A stretch of 6,084 nucleotides of DNA from Bacteroidales bacterium (lineage in GTDB: Bacteria > Bacteroidota > Bacteroidia > Bacteroidales > P3). The notes below the pieces were generated by a model. It had not been told where the DNA came from. It ran no database searches and saw only the letters and a program-made list of their open reading frames with translations. The stretch is from NCBI GenBank assembly GCA_017632095.1, contig JAGBSA010000055.1, positions 1-6,084 of the forward strand. The letters are read 5' to 3'. The position numbers were made by a program, and so were the translations under genes. Below, in pieces: positions 1 to 6,084 of this stretch (positions within the stretch are counted from its first letter, which is position 1; each line of letters opens with the position of its first letter).

Positions 1-378
1 GGTATGGCTCCAATGCGTTCACACATCTTCGACTTGTTCAAAACACATCACCCAACCAGAAAAGCACCAGTCTGGTATGGAGCAAGAGCAATCAAAGACT
101 TGTTCTATATGGACGAATACGAAGAAATCGCAAAGAACAATCCGAACTTCGAATATCACGTTGCCCTTTCCGCTCCGGACGAAGGCGACAATTGGACAGG
201 ATATACAGGATTCATTCACGATGTTATCTACAATAACTATTTGAAAAACCACAAAGAACCTGAAGAAATCGAATACTACTTGTGCGGACCGCCACCAATG
301 ATTGCGGCAGTTATCAAGATGTTGGATTCACTTGGAGTTCCACCTGAAAATATCTTGTACGACAACTTCGGTAGCTAG
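1..378 (+). CDS. nqrF: Na+-translocating NADH:quinone reductase subunit F, C-terminal part (5' end outside window)
   Basis: NqrF is the NADH-oxidising subunit of the Na+-pumping NADH:quinone reductase in the inner membrane. It carries FAD and a 2Fe-2S centre and passes electrons from NADH into the complex. Only about the last 125 residues are present, roughly a third of the usual 400-odd; they form the NAD(H)-binding lobe of the ferredoxin-reductase fold. Visible marks are the opening GMAPMRSH stretch, the WYGARA segment, the CGPPPM nucleotide-binding motif about 30 residues from the end, and the C-terminus DNFGS, which is typical of NqrF. The frame is open at base 1, so the ATG at position 4 is an internal Met and not a start. 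All six Phe codons are TTC, unlike the AT-rich genes downstream, which fits a highly expressed gene. It is probably the last gene of an nqrABCDEF operon, since a terminator follows. Family call is confident. Confidence 0.95.
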   Translation, partial: GMAPMRSHIFDLFKTHHPTRKAPVWYGARAIKDLFYMDEYEEIAKNNPNFEYHVALSAPDEGDNWTGYTGFIHDVIYNNYLKNHKEPEEIEYYLCGPPPMIAAVIKMLDSLGVPPENILYDNFGS

Positions 379-412
379 TATTTAATAGTAAGAAAATAAA
401 AATAAATACTTC

Positions 413-451
413 AGAAACAAGGATTCCTTTCGAGGAGTCCTTGTTTTTTTT
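413..451 (+). terminator. Intrinsic terminator after nqrF
   Basis: The left arm 416-428 pairs with the right arm 433-445 over 13 consecutive base pairs, one of them a G-U wobble. The loop is the four bases TTCG (429-432), a UUCG tetraloop in RNA. Three more weak pairs can extend the base of the stem, and a run of eight T (444-451) follows directly. It lies 35 bases after the nqrF stop codon, so it should end the nqr transcript and insulate the downstream genes. Confidence 0.9.
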
Positions 452-670
452 ATCATATTAAAAGCATAGAAAAAATGCAAATCCACATTTCTTAAAAATG
501 AATCTTTGTTTCAGTGATAACCAAACGGCGTTTTAGAAAATTAAATTCAAGAAACAAATTACTAAAATGAAGATTTAATTTGCCAAAATCAAGATATATC
601 TGTGCGAATGTTTCAAATTAATAAAAAACAAACTTAATTTTTTGAGAATAACTCTTTAATTCGTCAAAAG
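452..670. other. AT-rich intergenic spacer with no recognised feature
   Basis: This stretch lies between the nqrF terminator and the promoter candidate for the transglycosylase gene. I found no tRNA, riboswitch-like fold, insertion sequence end or credible ORF in it. The longest ATG-initiated frame I traced, at 498, stops after 12 codons. An 8-base inverted repeat (TTTGTTTC at 505-512 and GAAACAAA at 551-558) is present, but its 38-base loop and the AT-rich composition make it weak. An upstream control site for the next gene is possible but not shown by the sequence. Confidence 0.5.
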
Positions 671-682
671 TTTGTACCTTTA
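655..682 (+). promoter_or_regulatory. Candidate Bacteroidota-type promoter for the transglycosylase operon
   Basis: TACCTTTA at 675-682 matches the Bacteroidota -7 consensus TAnnTTTG at all but the last base. A TTTA at 655-658 could serve as the -33 TTTG element, but the gap of 16 bases is shorter than the usual 19-21. A full TTTG at 641-644 is too far away, at 30 bases. Transcription would then begin near 687-690, giving a leader of about 35 bases before the ATG at 725. The box sits at the expected place, after the terminator and before the first gene, but it is not a perfect match. Confidence 0.45.
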
Positions 683-705
683 CACTTTCGTTTTATTGTA
701 ACGAT

Positions 706-717
706 AGGAGAATAGGA
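706..717 (+). promoter_or_regulatory. Purine-rich ribosome-binding-site candidates before the transglycosylase start
   Basis: AGGAG (706-710) and AGGA (714-717) lie 14 and 7 bases before the ATG at 725; the second has standard Shine-Dalgarno spacing. They are two copies of an ATAGGA word. Bacteroidota usually initiate without a strong Shine-Dalgarno, so their use is uncertain, but they agree with the chosen start. None of the other starts in the window has a comparable site. Confidence 0.35.
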
Positions 718-724
718 TACCGAA

Positions 725-2290
725 ATGAGATATAGATTTTTTGTTTTTATTGTAAGTATTTTTGTATTTGTTGCTGCAAAACCTCAAAGTGTCTATGACG
801 ATGATGTGTTTAGAGCATTTGAACGTAATTATGATAGTCTTCTTCAAGGACATTATATGAAGATGAACGCAAAACTGCTTGATAAAAACTTAAGATACAG
901 AATAGATTCCTTTACTCCTTCTCACAAAGCAGCAGATTTGCACGATACTGTCTTTATTAACCGTTTGCGTTCCATACCTTCTGTAGTTCCATTGACTTAT
1001 AATGAGAAGGTGAGAGCCAATATAATCTACTATATAGACAGAATAGGGGATAGAGTTGGTGTTATGTTGGGATTAAGCAAGTATTATTTCCCAATATTCG
1101 ATGAGATATTAGACAAATATGGCGTTCCGTGTGAATTGAAATACTTAGTTGTAATAGAGTCTGCATTAAATCCTAATGCAGTTTCAAGAGCTGGAGCTAC
1201 CGGTTTGTGGCAATTTATGTATGCAACGGGAAGAATGTATGATTTGAGGGTGAATTCTATTGTTGATGATAGAAGAGACCCAATCAAAGCAACAGAAGCA
1301 GCCGCTAAATATTTAAGAGATTTGCATAAAATCTACAACGATTGGACTCTTGCCATAGCTGCGTATAATTGTGGACCGGGAAATATAAACAAAGCGATGA
1401 GACGTTCCGGTAAAGATACGTTTTGGGAGATTTATGACTTCCTTCCAAGAGAGACTAGAGGGTATGTGCCTGCTTATATAGCCGCTGCCTATGTTATGAA
1501 TTTTTATAAGGAGCATGGAATTTCTCCGGAGAAATTGACCAAGCCTTTGACGCTCATATCAGATACAATAATGCTTAGTAAGGATTTGTATTTAGGACAG
1601 ATAGAATCTGTTTTGAATATACCGATAGAGCAAATGAAGGAACTGAATCCTCAATATAAGACTTCCTTTATTCCAGGTAGTCAAGGAAAATATAGTTTGA
1701 AATTACCATTCCGATATATCAATGATTTCATTGCATTAGAGGATAGTATATCTAACTATGAGAAAGAAAAATACTTTGGAAATAAGTCAGAGGAACGAAC
1801 AATAGACTCAGATGTTGAGTATAGGGATAGAGTGATTTACCACAAGGTAAGACGAGGAGACTCTTGGTATAGTGTGGCTAAAAGATATGGTGTAACAATC
1901 TCACAATTGAAGTCATGGAATCCAAATTCGAGAAGAAGTCAAAAGTTAAGAATAGGAGATGTCTTGGCCGTTAAGCAAAAAGAAGCATACAAAAAGCCAG
2001 CTCCGTCAACACAAGATAGTATTGCAACAGAAACACCTAAAGAGAAAGCTTTGGTTGCAGCCGATAATCAGGCGATAGACAATCGTCAGACTGCAGATGA
2101 ATTGAAGAAAAAAGCAGATGGAAGTAAGCCAAAGCAAAACGTAGTAAAACACAAAGTAAAACAAGGCGAAACCGTTGCAAAAATTGCAAAAAGATATGGT
2201 GTATCGGTTGATCATATTTGCAAAATGAATAATATGACCTTCAAGCAAGCCTCTAAGATAAGAATAGGTCAGGTTCTTAGAATAAAGTGA
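725..2290 (+). CDS. Secreted MltD-like lytic transglycosylase with C-terminal LysM repeats
   Basis: A 521-residue exported enzyme predicted to cleave the MurNAc-GlcNAc bond of peptidoglycan with formation of 1,6-anhydroMurNAc (GH23 / SLT fold). Residues 1-18 look like a signal peptide: a basic start, a Phe/Val/Ile-rich core, and VAA before a likely cut at 18/19. There is no lipobox Cys, so it is probably soluble rather than a lipoprotein like E. coli MltD. The catalytic domain spans about 125-265, with Glu145 in VIESALNP as the likely acid/base, GATGLWQFM at 157-165 and AYNCGPGN at 213-220. Residues about 283-328 look like a degenerate LysM-like segment. Two clear LysM domains follow, at about 372-417 and 475-521, joined by a Lys/Ala/Thr-rich linker; LysM binds glycan strands. 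The ATG at 725 directly precedes the signal peptide. The stop overlaps the next gene's start, so the two are probably translationally coupled. Family call is firm; closeness to mltD proper is inferred. Confidence 0.93.
   Translation: MRYRFFVFIVSIFVFVAAKPQSVYDDDVFRAFERNYDSLLQGHYMKMNAKLLDKNLRYRIDSFTPSHKAADLHDTVFINRLRSIPSVVPLTYNEKVRANIIYYIDRIGDRVGVMLGLSKYYFPIFDEILDKYGVPCELKYLVVIESALNPNAVSRAGATGLWQFMYATGRMYDLRVNSIVDDRRDPIKATEAAAKYLRDLHKIYNDWTLAIAAYNCGPGNINKAMRRSGKDTFWEIYDFLPRETRGYVPAYIAAAYVMNFYKEHGISPEKLTKPLTLISDTIMLSKDLYLGQIESVLNIPIEQMKELNPQYKTSFIPGSQGKYSLKLPFRYINDFIALEDSISNYEKEKYFGNKSEERTIDSDVEYRDRVIYHKVRRGDSWYSVAKRYGVTISQLKSWNPNSRRSQKLRIGDVLAVKQKEAYKKPAPSTQDSIATETPKEKALVAADNQAIDNRQTADELKKKADGSKPKQNVVKHKVKQGETVAKIAKRYGVSVDHICKMNNMTFKQASKIRIGQVLRIK
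1880..2268 (+). repeat. Short direct repeats within the two LysM-coding segments
   Basis: A 15-base word, AAAAGATATGGTGTA, occurs identically at 1880-1894 and 2189-2203, 309 bases apart. TAAGAATAGG occurs at 1947-1956 and 2259-2268, 312 bases apart. Both encode matching points of the LysM domains (KRYGV and the RIG turn). Both distances are multiples of three, so recombination between copies would remove or add one LysM module without shifting the frame. They probably reflect a domain duplication and do not form a separate element. Confidence 0.7.
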
Positions 2291-3678
2291 TGACTCCTCA
2301 GAAAGTGTTTCTATATCTTTCCATCGTACTTTTAACGCTTGGATTGTTGATGTTTGTCTTCCCAAAAGAGGGTATTGATTTATTTGGATTGAAAATAAAG
2401 ATGCCTACTTTTGAAGAGGTTTTTTTTCAACAAAAAACAGAGTATGCAGATGTAGAAAAAATTGTACAAAAGGTTTCAAATCAGACTCCTGTTTCAGAAT
2501 CTAAAAGTACAGAAGAAGATGATATTGTTTCATTTGTTTATTCAGACGAAATGGAACAAAGTTTGATAGAATTATCTCTTGATTTTGAGCAAATGGAACA
2601 AGGATACGGCTCTGTCAGAATTTTACATTACGGAGATTCTCAAATAGAAGCGGATAGAATTACAGGGACTCTGAGAAATGATATGCAAAAAGAGTATGGA
2701 GGTTGTGGGCAAGGAGTTATTCCTATGTATAGTCGTTCTACTATAAGCGGAGTTAGTTATATTTATTCTCAGAATTGGAATTTCTGTTCTGTATTAAGTC
2801 CTCAAAAAGGCTTGAATCGTTATGGTCCTTGCTTGTCAAGCATCAAGGCAATAGATGATTCAACAGGAGCAAATGCTTGGGTAGAAATATCTTTCACAAA
2901 AAGACCAAGATGTGGATTGAATCTGTATTATTCCTCTCCAGATAAGACAAGTAGAATAGTCGTTTCAAGTGCAGGAAACCAAATTGCAGACCTTGCAATT
3001 GAGGCAACAACGGACTTACAGCAGATTAGCATTGAACCAAATATGCTTGGAAATAAATTAAGAATAGAGTGTGAATCTGGAGTTGAGCTTTATTGTATGG
3101 ATATTTCAGAAAATAAAGGAGTCTTAGTTGATAATGTTTCTTTGCGAGGTAGTTCTGGTTGGGGGATTAGAGGAAGTAATTCTACTTTACTCAACAGATT
3201 TCTTAATGATATGGACATCGATATGATTATAATGCAGTTTGGTGTAAATGCAATTCCACAAGAGGAAGATAAAGTGGTAGAAGATTATGGCTTTTATAAA
3301 AAAGAATTTGCTAAACAATTGCAATATCTCCATCGAATTGCACCTAAAGCACTTATAGTAGTGATAGGAGTTTCAGATAGGAGTATTCGTTCGGGTAGTT
3401 CTTACGTTACAAATCCTAATGTTTTGAAATTAAGACAAGTGCAAAAAGAAGCAGCGCTTGAAAATGCTTGTGTGTTTTGGGATTTGTTTGAGGCGATGGG
3501 TGGAAATAATTCTATGCCAAGTTGGGTTCTAAGAGAGGAACCATTAGCCAACAAAGATTTTATTCATTTTAACAATAAAGGTGCGGAATTTGTAGGAAAA
3601 ATGTTTTTGAAATCATTATTCAAAGAGCTGGAAAAAAGAAAGGCCGCAAACAATACTACTAAAATTCTTTCCAATTGA
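2290..3678 (+). CDS. Membrane-anchored periplasmic SGNH/GDSL hydrolase, possible peptidoglycan or glycan O-acylesterase
   Basis: A 462-residue protein with one N-terminal hydrophobic helix (about residues 6-24) and no lipobox, so it is probably anchored in the inner membrane with the enzyme in the periplasm. Residues 50-95 look like a polar, acidic stalk. The SGNH blocks are visible: HYGDS with nucleophile Ser117, a block II Gly near 287-290 (RGSSG), GVN with Asn320, and DFIH with Asp423 and His426. The 170 residues between blocks I and II are rich in beta-type sequence and may be an inserted carbohydrate-binding domain. The substrate is unknown. Its coupling to a lytic transglycosylase suggests removal of O-acetyl groups from cell-wall glycan; this is inference. 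The start is the ATG at 2290, whose A is the last base of the upstream TGA; a GTG one codon earlier is possible but less likely. SGNH assignment is firm, substrate is not. Confidence 0.85.
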   Translation: MTPQKVFLYLSIVLLTLGLLMFVFPKEGIDLFGLKIKMPTFEEVFFQQKTEYADVEKIVQKVSNQTPVSESKSTEEDDIVSFVYSDEMEQSLIELSLDFEQMEQGYGSVRILHYGDSQIEADRITGTLRNDMQKEYGGCGQGVIPMYSRSTISGVSYIYSQNWNFCSVLSPQKGLNRYGPCLSSIKAIDDSTGANAWVEISFTKRPRCGLNLYYSSPDKTSRIVVSSAGNQIADLAIEATTDLQQISIEPNMLGNKLRIECESGVELYCMDISENKGVLVDNVSLRGSSGWGIRGSNSTLLNRFLNDMDIDMIIMQFGVNAIPQEEDKVVEDYGFYKKEFAKQLQYLHRIAPKALIVVIGVSDRSIRSGSSYVTNPNVLKLRQVQKEAALENACVFWDLFEAMGGNNSMPSWVLREEPLANKDFIHFNNKGAEFVGKMFLKSLFKELEKRKAANNTTKILSN

Positions 3679-3697
3679 GAAATTATTCATAACTTTG
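3668..3697 (+). promoter_or_regulatory. Candidate internal promoter for the hpt-adk-obgE run
   Basis: TAACTTTG at 3690-3697 is a perfect match to the Bacteroidota -7 box TAnnTTTG. TTTC at 3668-3671, inside the end of the SGNH gene, could be a -33 element with an 18-base gap, one short of the usual range. The box ends only six bases before the hpt ATG at 3704, so transcription from it would begin at or just before the start codon and give a nearly leaderless mRNA. The position in a 25-base intergenic gap supports it; one eight-base match in AT-rich DNA could still be chance. Confidence 0.45.
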
Positions 3698-3703
3698 CCA
3701 ATT

Positions 3704-4243
3704 ATGTGTGTTCAAAGGGTAGAAATAGACGGTCAATGTTTTGAAATATCTGTTTCAGCAGAGCAATTGGAGAATTCAATTGATAAATTGGCTTGCAGAA
3801 TCAACAAAGATTATGCAGGAAAGGAAATAGTGTTTTTAGTTGTATTGAATGGAGCGTTTATGTTTGCCGCAGATTTATTGAGGAAGATTGAAGGCATGCA
3901 TAGGGTTTGCTTTATCAAGTTATCTACTTATGAAGGTACTGAAAGCACTGGAGAATATAAGGAATTGATAGGCTTAAATGATGACTTGGAAGGCAAAGAT
4001 GTCATAATAATAGAAGATATTGTTGATAGCGGTTTTACAATGGGTAAACTGCTTGAAAGAATGAAGTCTATGAAGGTAAGAAGTAGCGAAATATGTACTC
4101 TAACATTCAAACCAGATAGCTTTAAGGGTGATTACAATGTAAAGTATGTTGGAATGAATATTGGAAATGAATTCATAGTTGGCTATGGCTTAGACTTGGA
4201 TCAAAAAGGTAGAAATCTAAAAGAAATATACAAGAAAATATAA
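3704..4243 (+). CDS. hpt: Hypoxanthine (guanine) phosphoribosyltransferase
   Basis: A cytoplasmic purine-salvage enzyme of 179 residues that joins hypoxanthine or guanine to PRPP, giving IMP or GMP and pyrophosphate. The type I phosphoribosyltransferase signature is clear: four hydrophobic residues, then the acidic pair Glu104-Asp105 and IVDSGFT (106-112), which bind the ribose-phosphate of PRPP. LNGA near 48-51 fits the pyrophosphate loop, STYEGTESTG (74-83) the flexible active-site loop, and the segment around VGYGLDLD (159-166) the base-binding end. Length is normal for bacterial Hpt. The ATG at 3704 was chosen because an in-frame TTG at 3695 lies inside the -7 promoter box. No Shine-Dalgarno is visible. 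It is followed by adk after 12 bases, so the two are probably co-transcribed. Guanine versus hypoxanthine preference cannot be read from the sequence. Confidence 0.93.
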   Translation: MCVQRVEIDGQCFEISVSAEQLENSIDKLACRINKDYAGKEIVFLVVLNGAFMFAADLLRKIEGMHRVCFIKLSTYEGTESTGEYKELIGLNDDLEGKDVIIIEDIVDSGFTMGKLLERMKSMKVRSSEICTLTFKPDSFKGDYNVKYVGMNIGNEFIVGYGLDLDQKGRNLKEIYKKI

Positions 4244-4255
4244 ACACATAAGAGT

Positions 4256-4825
4256 ATGTTGAATATAATATTGTTTGGAGCGCCAGGGGCTGGTAAGGGA
4301 ACTCAGTCAAGAGAGATTGTAAAGAAATACGATCTTGCATATATCTCTACAGGAGAAATCTTACGTAAAGAAATTGCTGAGGAAACAGAGCTTGGATTGA
4401 AAGCAAAGGATGTTATAAACAGGGGTGAACTTTTAAGCGATGAATTGATTATAGGCATAATAGAACATGCTATAGAGCAAGCTGGAGATAAGGGAGTTTT
4501 GTTTGATGGTTTTCCAAGAACAGTTAAACAAGCTGAAGCTTTGGAAGCATTGTTGGAACATCATGAACGTCATCTTTCAATAGTGTTAAGCCTTTCTGTT
4601 CCTAGAGAAGAACTTATTCAAAGAATGCTTAAAAGAGCAGAAATCGAAGGTAGAGTAGACGATAATGAAGAAGTGATACAAAATCGCTTTAAAGAATATG
4701 AGGCAAAGACTAAACCAGTTGCTGATTTCTATGTTCAAAAAGGCAAATTGCAGAAAGTAGATGGCACAGGTGCAGTTGAAGAGGTGTTGAATAGACTTAC
4801 AATAGAAATAGACAAAATAAAATAA
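4256..4825 (+). CDS. adk: Adenylate kinase, short-LID form
   Basis: A cytoplasmic enzyme of 189 residues that interconverts ATP + AMP and 2 ADP, essential for adenylate balance. The P-loop GAPGAGKGT is at 8-16, the AMP-binding STG at 31-33, DGFPRT at 84-89, and GRVDD at 132-136 with Arg133. Arg144 in IQNRF is also at a conserved position. The LID between Arg127 and Arg133 is only a few residues long, so this is the short, zinc-free form; the length agrees. One small oddity is Glu34 in STGEILR, where STGD is the more usual sequence; it is a conservative change and unlikely to inactivate. The ATG at 4256 immediately precedes the P-loop strand, so the start is secure. The gene lies 12 bases after hpt and 8 before obgE, as expected for one transcript. 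Confidence 0.96.
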   Translation: MLNIILFGAPGAGKGTQSREIVKKYDLAYISTGEILRKEIAEETELGLKAKDVINRGELLSDELIIGIIEHAIEQAGDKGVLFDGFPRTVKQAEALEALLEHHERHLSIVLSLSVPREELIQRMLKRAEIEGRVDDNEEVIQNRFKEYEAKTKPVADFYVQKGKLQKVDGTGAVEEVLNRLTIEIDKIK

Positions 4826-4833
4826 GTATCAAG

Positions 4834-5832
4834 ATGGGATCTAATTTTGTTGATTACGTTAAAATATGTGCACGTTCAGGAAAGGGAGGAGCAGGTTCTG
4901 CTCATCTTTTACGAACTCGCTCAAATGCTAAAGGCGGTCCTGATGGTGGAGATGGCGGTCGAGGAGGGCATATAATACTTCGAGGTAATAAACAATATTG
5001 GACCCTATTGCATCTAAAATATACAAAACACCTTATTGCAAAGCCAGGAGGTAGTGGTGGAGAGAATAGATTGCATGGGAAAAATGGCGAAGATGTTATT
5101 GTAGATGTTCCGTTAGGTACAGTATGTAAGGACTTTGAAACAGGGAATATTGATTGTGAAATAACAGAAGACGGACAAACTGCAATAATTGCAAGAGGTG
5201 GACGTGGTGGTTTAGGTAACGACCACTTCAAAAGCCCAACTAATAGAACACCTCGTTATGCTCAGCCAGGGGAAGACGGAGAAGAGAGATGGAAAGTAAT
5301 AGAGCTTAAAATATTAGCAGATGTTGGTTTGGTAGGTTTTCCAAACGCAGGCAAAAGTACTCTGTTGAGTGTAGTGTCTGCAGCAAAGCCAGAAATAGCA
5401 GACTATCCTTTCACGACACTTGTTCCAAATCTTGGAATAGTTTCTTACAGAGATGAAAAATCTTTTGTAATGGCTGACATACCTGGAATAATTGAGGGAG
5501 CATCTGAAGGAAAGGGTTTGGGGTATCGCTTTTTAAGACATATAGAACGAAATTCTGTTTTGCTTTTTATGGTGCCTTGCGATACTGATGATATAGATAA
5601 GGAATATAAAATACTACTTAACGAACTTAAAGTATATAATCCAGAATTGTTGGATAAGGAAAGACTGTTGGCAATTACAAAATCGGATATGTTAGACGAA
5701 GTAATGCTTGAGCAGATGAAAGCAACCCTACCTCAAGGTATAAAAAGCGTGTTCATATCTTCTGTAACAGGCAAAAATATTGATAAATTGAAAGACCTTA
5801 TCTGGGAAACGTTAAATAAAGATAATGGATAA
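4834..5832 (+). CDS. obgE: Obg-family GTPase, ribosome-associated
   Basis: A 332-residue GTPase (Obg/CgtA) that binds the large ribosomal subunit and links ribosome maturation to nucleotide state and growth. Residues 1-158 form the glycine-rich Obg fold ([30 protein letters not shown]). The G domain follows: G1 GFPNAGKS (168-175), G2 around YPFTT (191-195), G3 DIPG (215-218), G4 TKSD (282-285) in place of the textbook NKxD, and G5 SSVTGK (309-314). The TKSD form is, as I recall, usual in Bacteroidota. The protein ends soon after the G domain and lacks a C-terminal extension; some family members have one. The ATG at 4834 is followed at once by the conserved FVDYVKI strand. The end overlaps the next gene by 8 bases, suggesting translational coupling. 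Confidence 0.97.
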   Translation: MGSNFVDYVKICARSGKGGAGSAHLLRTRSNAKGGPDGGDGGRGGHIILRGNKQYWTLLHLKYTKHLIAKPGGSGGENRLHGKNGEDVIVDVPLGTVCKDFETGNIDCEITEDGQTAIIARGGRGGLGNDHFKSPTNRTPRYAQPGEDGEERWKVIELKILADVGLVGFPNAGKSTLLSVVSAAKPEIADYPFTTLVPNLGIVSYRDEKSFVMADIPGIIEGASEGKGLGYRFLRHIERNSVLLFMVPCDTDDIDKEYKILLNELKVYNPELLDKERLLAITKSDMLDEVMLEQMKATLPQGIKSVFISSVTGKNIDKLKDLIWETLNKDNG

Positions 5833-6084
5833 GCTTATTGAGTTTGATATTTGGCTTTTTTATTTAATAAATGGGGCAAGATCAAACTTTGCCGACTGGT
5901 TTTTCTCTGTAATATCATCTCACTTATTCTTTGGATTAGTGGTTTTTTTTCTTGTTTTAGGTTTATCCGTTTCTCAATTCAAAAAGCGTTTTTGGCATTT
6001 GCTAATTTTGGTTGCAGTATGCTTTCTATTGGCAGACCGAATTTCTGTCCTATGTTTTAAGGACGGTATTATGCGTCTAAGACC
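5825..6084 (+). CDS. PAP2-family membrane phosphatase, N-terminal part (3' end outside window)
   Basis: The first 87 residues of an integral membrane phosphatase of the type-2 phosphatidic acid phosphatase superfamily; relatives remove phosphate from undecaprenyl pyrophosphate, lipid A or phospholipids at the outer face of the inner membrane. An aromatic helix at about 7-16 precedes two hydrophobic segments (about 33-50 and 58-76). ADRIS at 70-74 and then K79 with R86-P87 reproduce the first phosphatase motif, K-x6-RP, at the usual distance. The last Pro is read from the partial codon CC. The SGSH and SRxxxxxH motifs lie beyond the window. The frame is open without stops from the ATG at 5825, which overlaps the end of obgE by 8 bases in another frame. 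Phe codons are mostly TTT, like the rest of the run. Substrate is unknown; an envelope lipid phosphate is the natural guess. Confidence 0.85.
   Translation, partial: MDKLIEFDIWLFYLINGARSNFADWFFSVISSHLFFGLVVFFLVLGLSVSQFKKRFWHLLILVAVCFLLADRISVLCFKDGIMRLR

Noticed and set aside
498..536. Tiny ATG frame in the intergenic spacer
   Set aside because: It is only 12 codons before a TAG, with no ribosome-binding site and no recognisable product.
505..558. 8-base inverted repeat TTTGTTTC/GAAACAAA in the spacer as an operator or terminator
   Set aside because: The arms are short, AT-rich and 38 bases apart with no T-run; such pairs are expected by chance in this composition.
2287..2289. GTG at 2287 as the start of the SGNH gene
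   Set aside because: It is directly followed by an ATG at 2290 that makes the common TGATG stop-start overlap; the choice changes the product by one residue only.
2006..2365. A 119-codon minus-strand frame with hydrophobic, Cys/Phe-rich product
   Set aside because: It lies antisense to the LysM-coding end of the transglycosylase gene and the start of the SGNH gene, both well supported; the product resembles no family I know.
3695..3703. TTG at 3695 as the start of hpt
   Set aside because: The TTG lies inside the TAACTTTG promoter box, a proper ATG follows three codons later, and the extra residues add nothing conserved.
3857..3864. TATGTTTG inside hpt as a further promoter
   Set aside because: It matches the -7 consensus but lies within the conserved coding sequence, has no gene start nearby and is likely chance.
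4902..5231. A 109-codon minus-strand frame rich in Pro
   Set aside because: The Pro-rich product is the antisense reading of the glycine-rich Obg fold of obgE and has no independent support.
5851..6060. A 69-codon + strand frame with a TTG start, downstream of obgE
   Set aside because: It is out of frame with the PAP2 gene that starts at 5825, whose translation carries the phosphatase motif; this frame is only its shadow.

Overview
The window looks like a stretch of chromosome from a Bacteroidota (Bacteroidetes) bacterium, probably of the Bacteroidales type. This rests on several things: an Na+-translocating NADH:quinone reductase subunit F, a hpt-adk-obgE gene order that I recall as common in this phylum, AT-rich coding sequence, promoter candidates that fit the phylum-specific -7 box (TAnnTTTG) rather than the E. 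coli -10/-35 pair, and weak or absent Shine-Dalgarno sequences. I cannot name a genus.

Layout, all on the + strand: (1) positions 1-378 hold the C-terminal third of nqrF, followed by a strong intrinsic terminator at 413-451. (2) An AT-rich spacer of about 270 bases follows, in which I recognise nothing until a promoter candidate near 675-682. (3) Two envelope genes come next: a secreted MltD-like lytic transglycosylase with LysM repeats (725-2290), and a membrane-anchored periplasmic SGNH/GDSL hydrolase (2290-3678). The second starts on the last base of the first gene's stop codon. (4) A 25-base gap contains a perfect TAnnTTTG box very close to the next start codon. (5) A compact run follows: hypoxanthine phosphoribosyltransferase (3704-4243), adenylate kinase (4256-4825), the GTPase ObgE (4834-5832) and the first 87 residues of a PAP2-family membrane phosphatase (5825 to the window edge), which overlaps obgE by 8 bases.

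How the genes may work together: nqrF belongs to a separate upstream respiratory operon that ends at the terminator. The transglycosylase cuts peptidoglycan glycan strands. The coupled SGNH hydrolase could remove acyl groups from cell-wall sugars; O-acetyl groups on MurNAc are known to block lytic transglycosylases, so the pair may form a de-acetylate-then-cut module. That is inference. hpt and adk serve purine salvage and adenylate balance, and ObgE is a ribosome-associated GTPase. The PAP2 protein returns to the envelope theme, possibly dephosphorylating a polyprenyl or lipid A phosphate.

Most of the window is ordinary core genome. I see no mobile element, CRISPR array, tRNA or rRNA. The observations most worth a second look are the transglycosylase/SGNH pair and the possibly leaderless hpt promoter.
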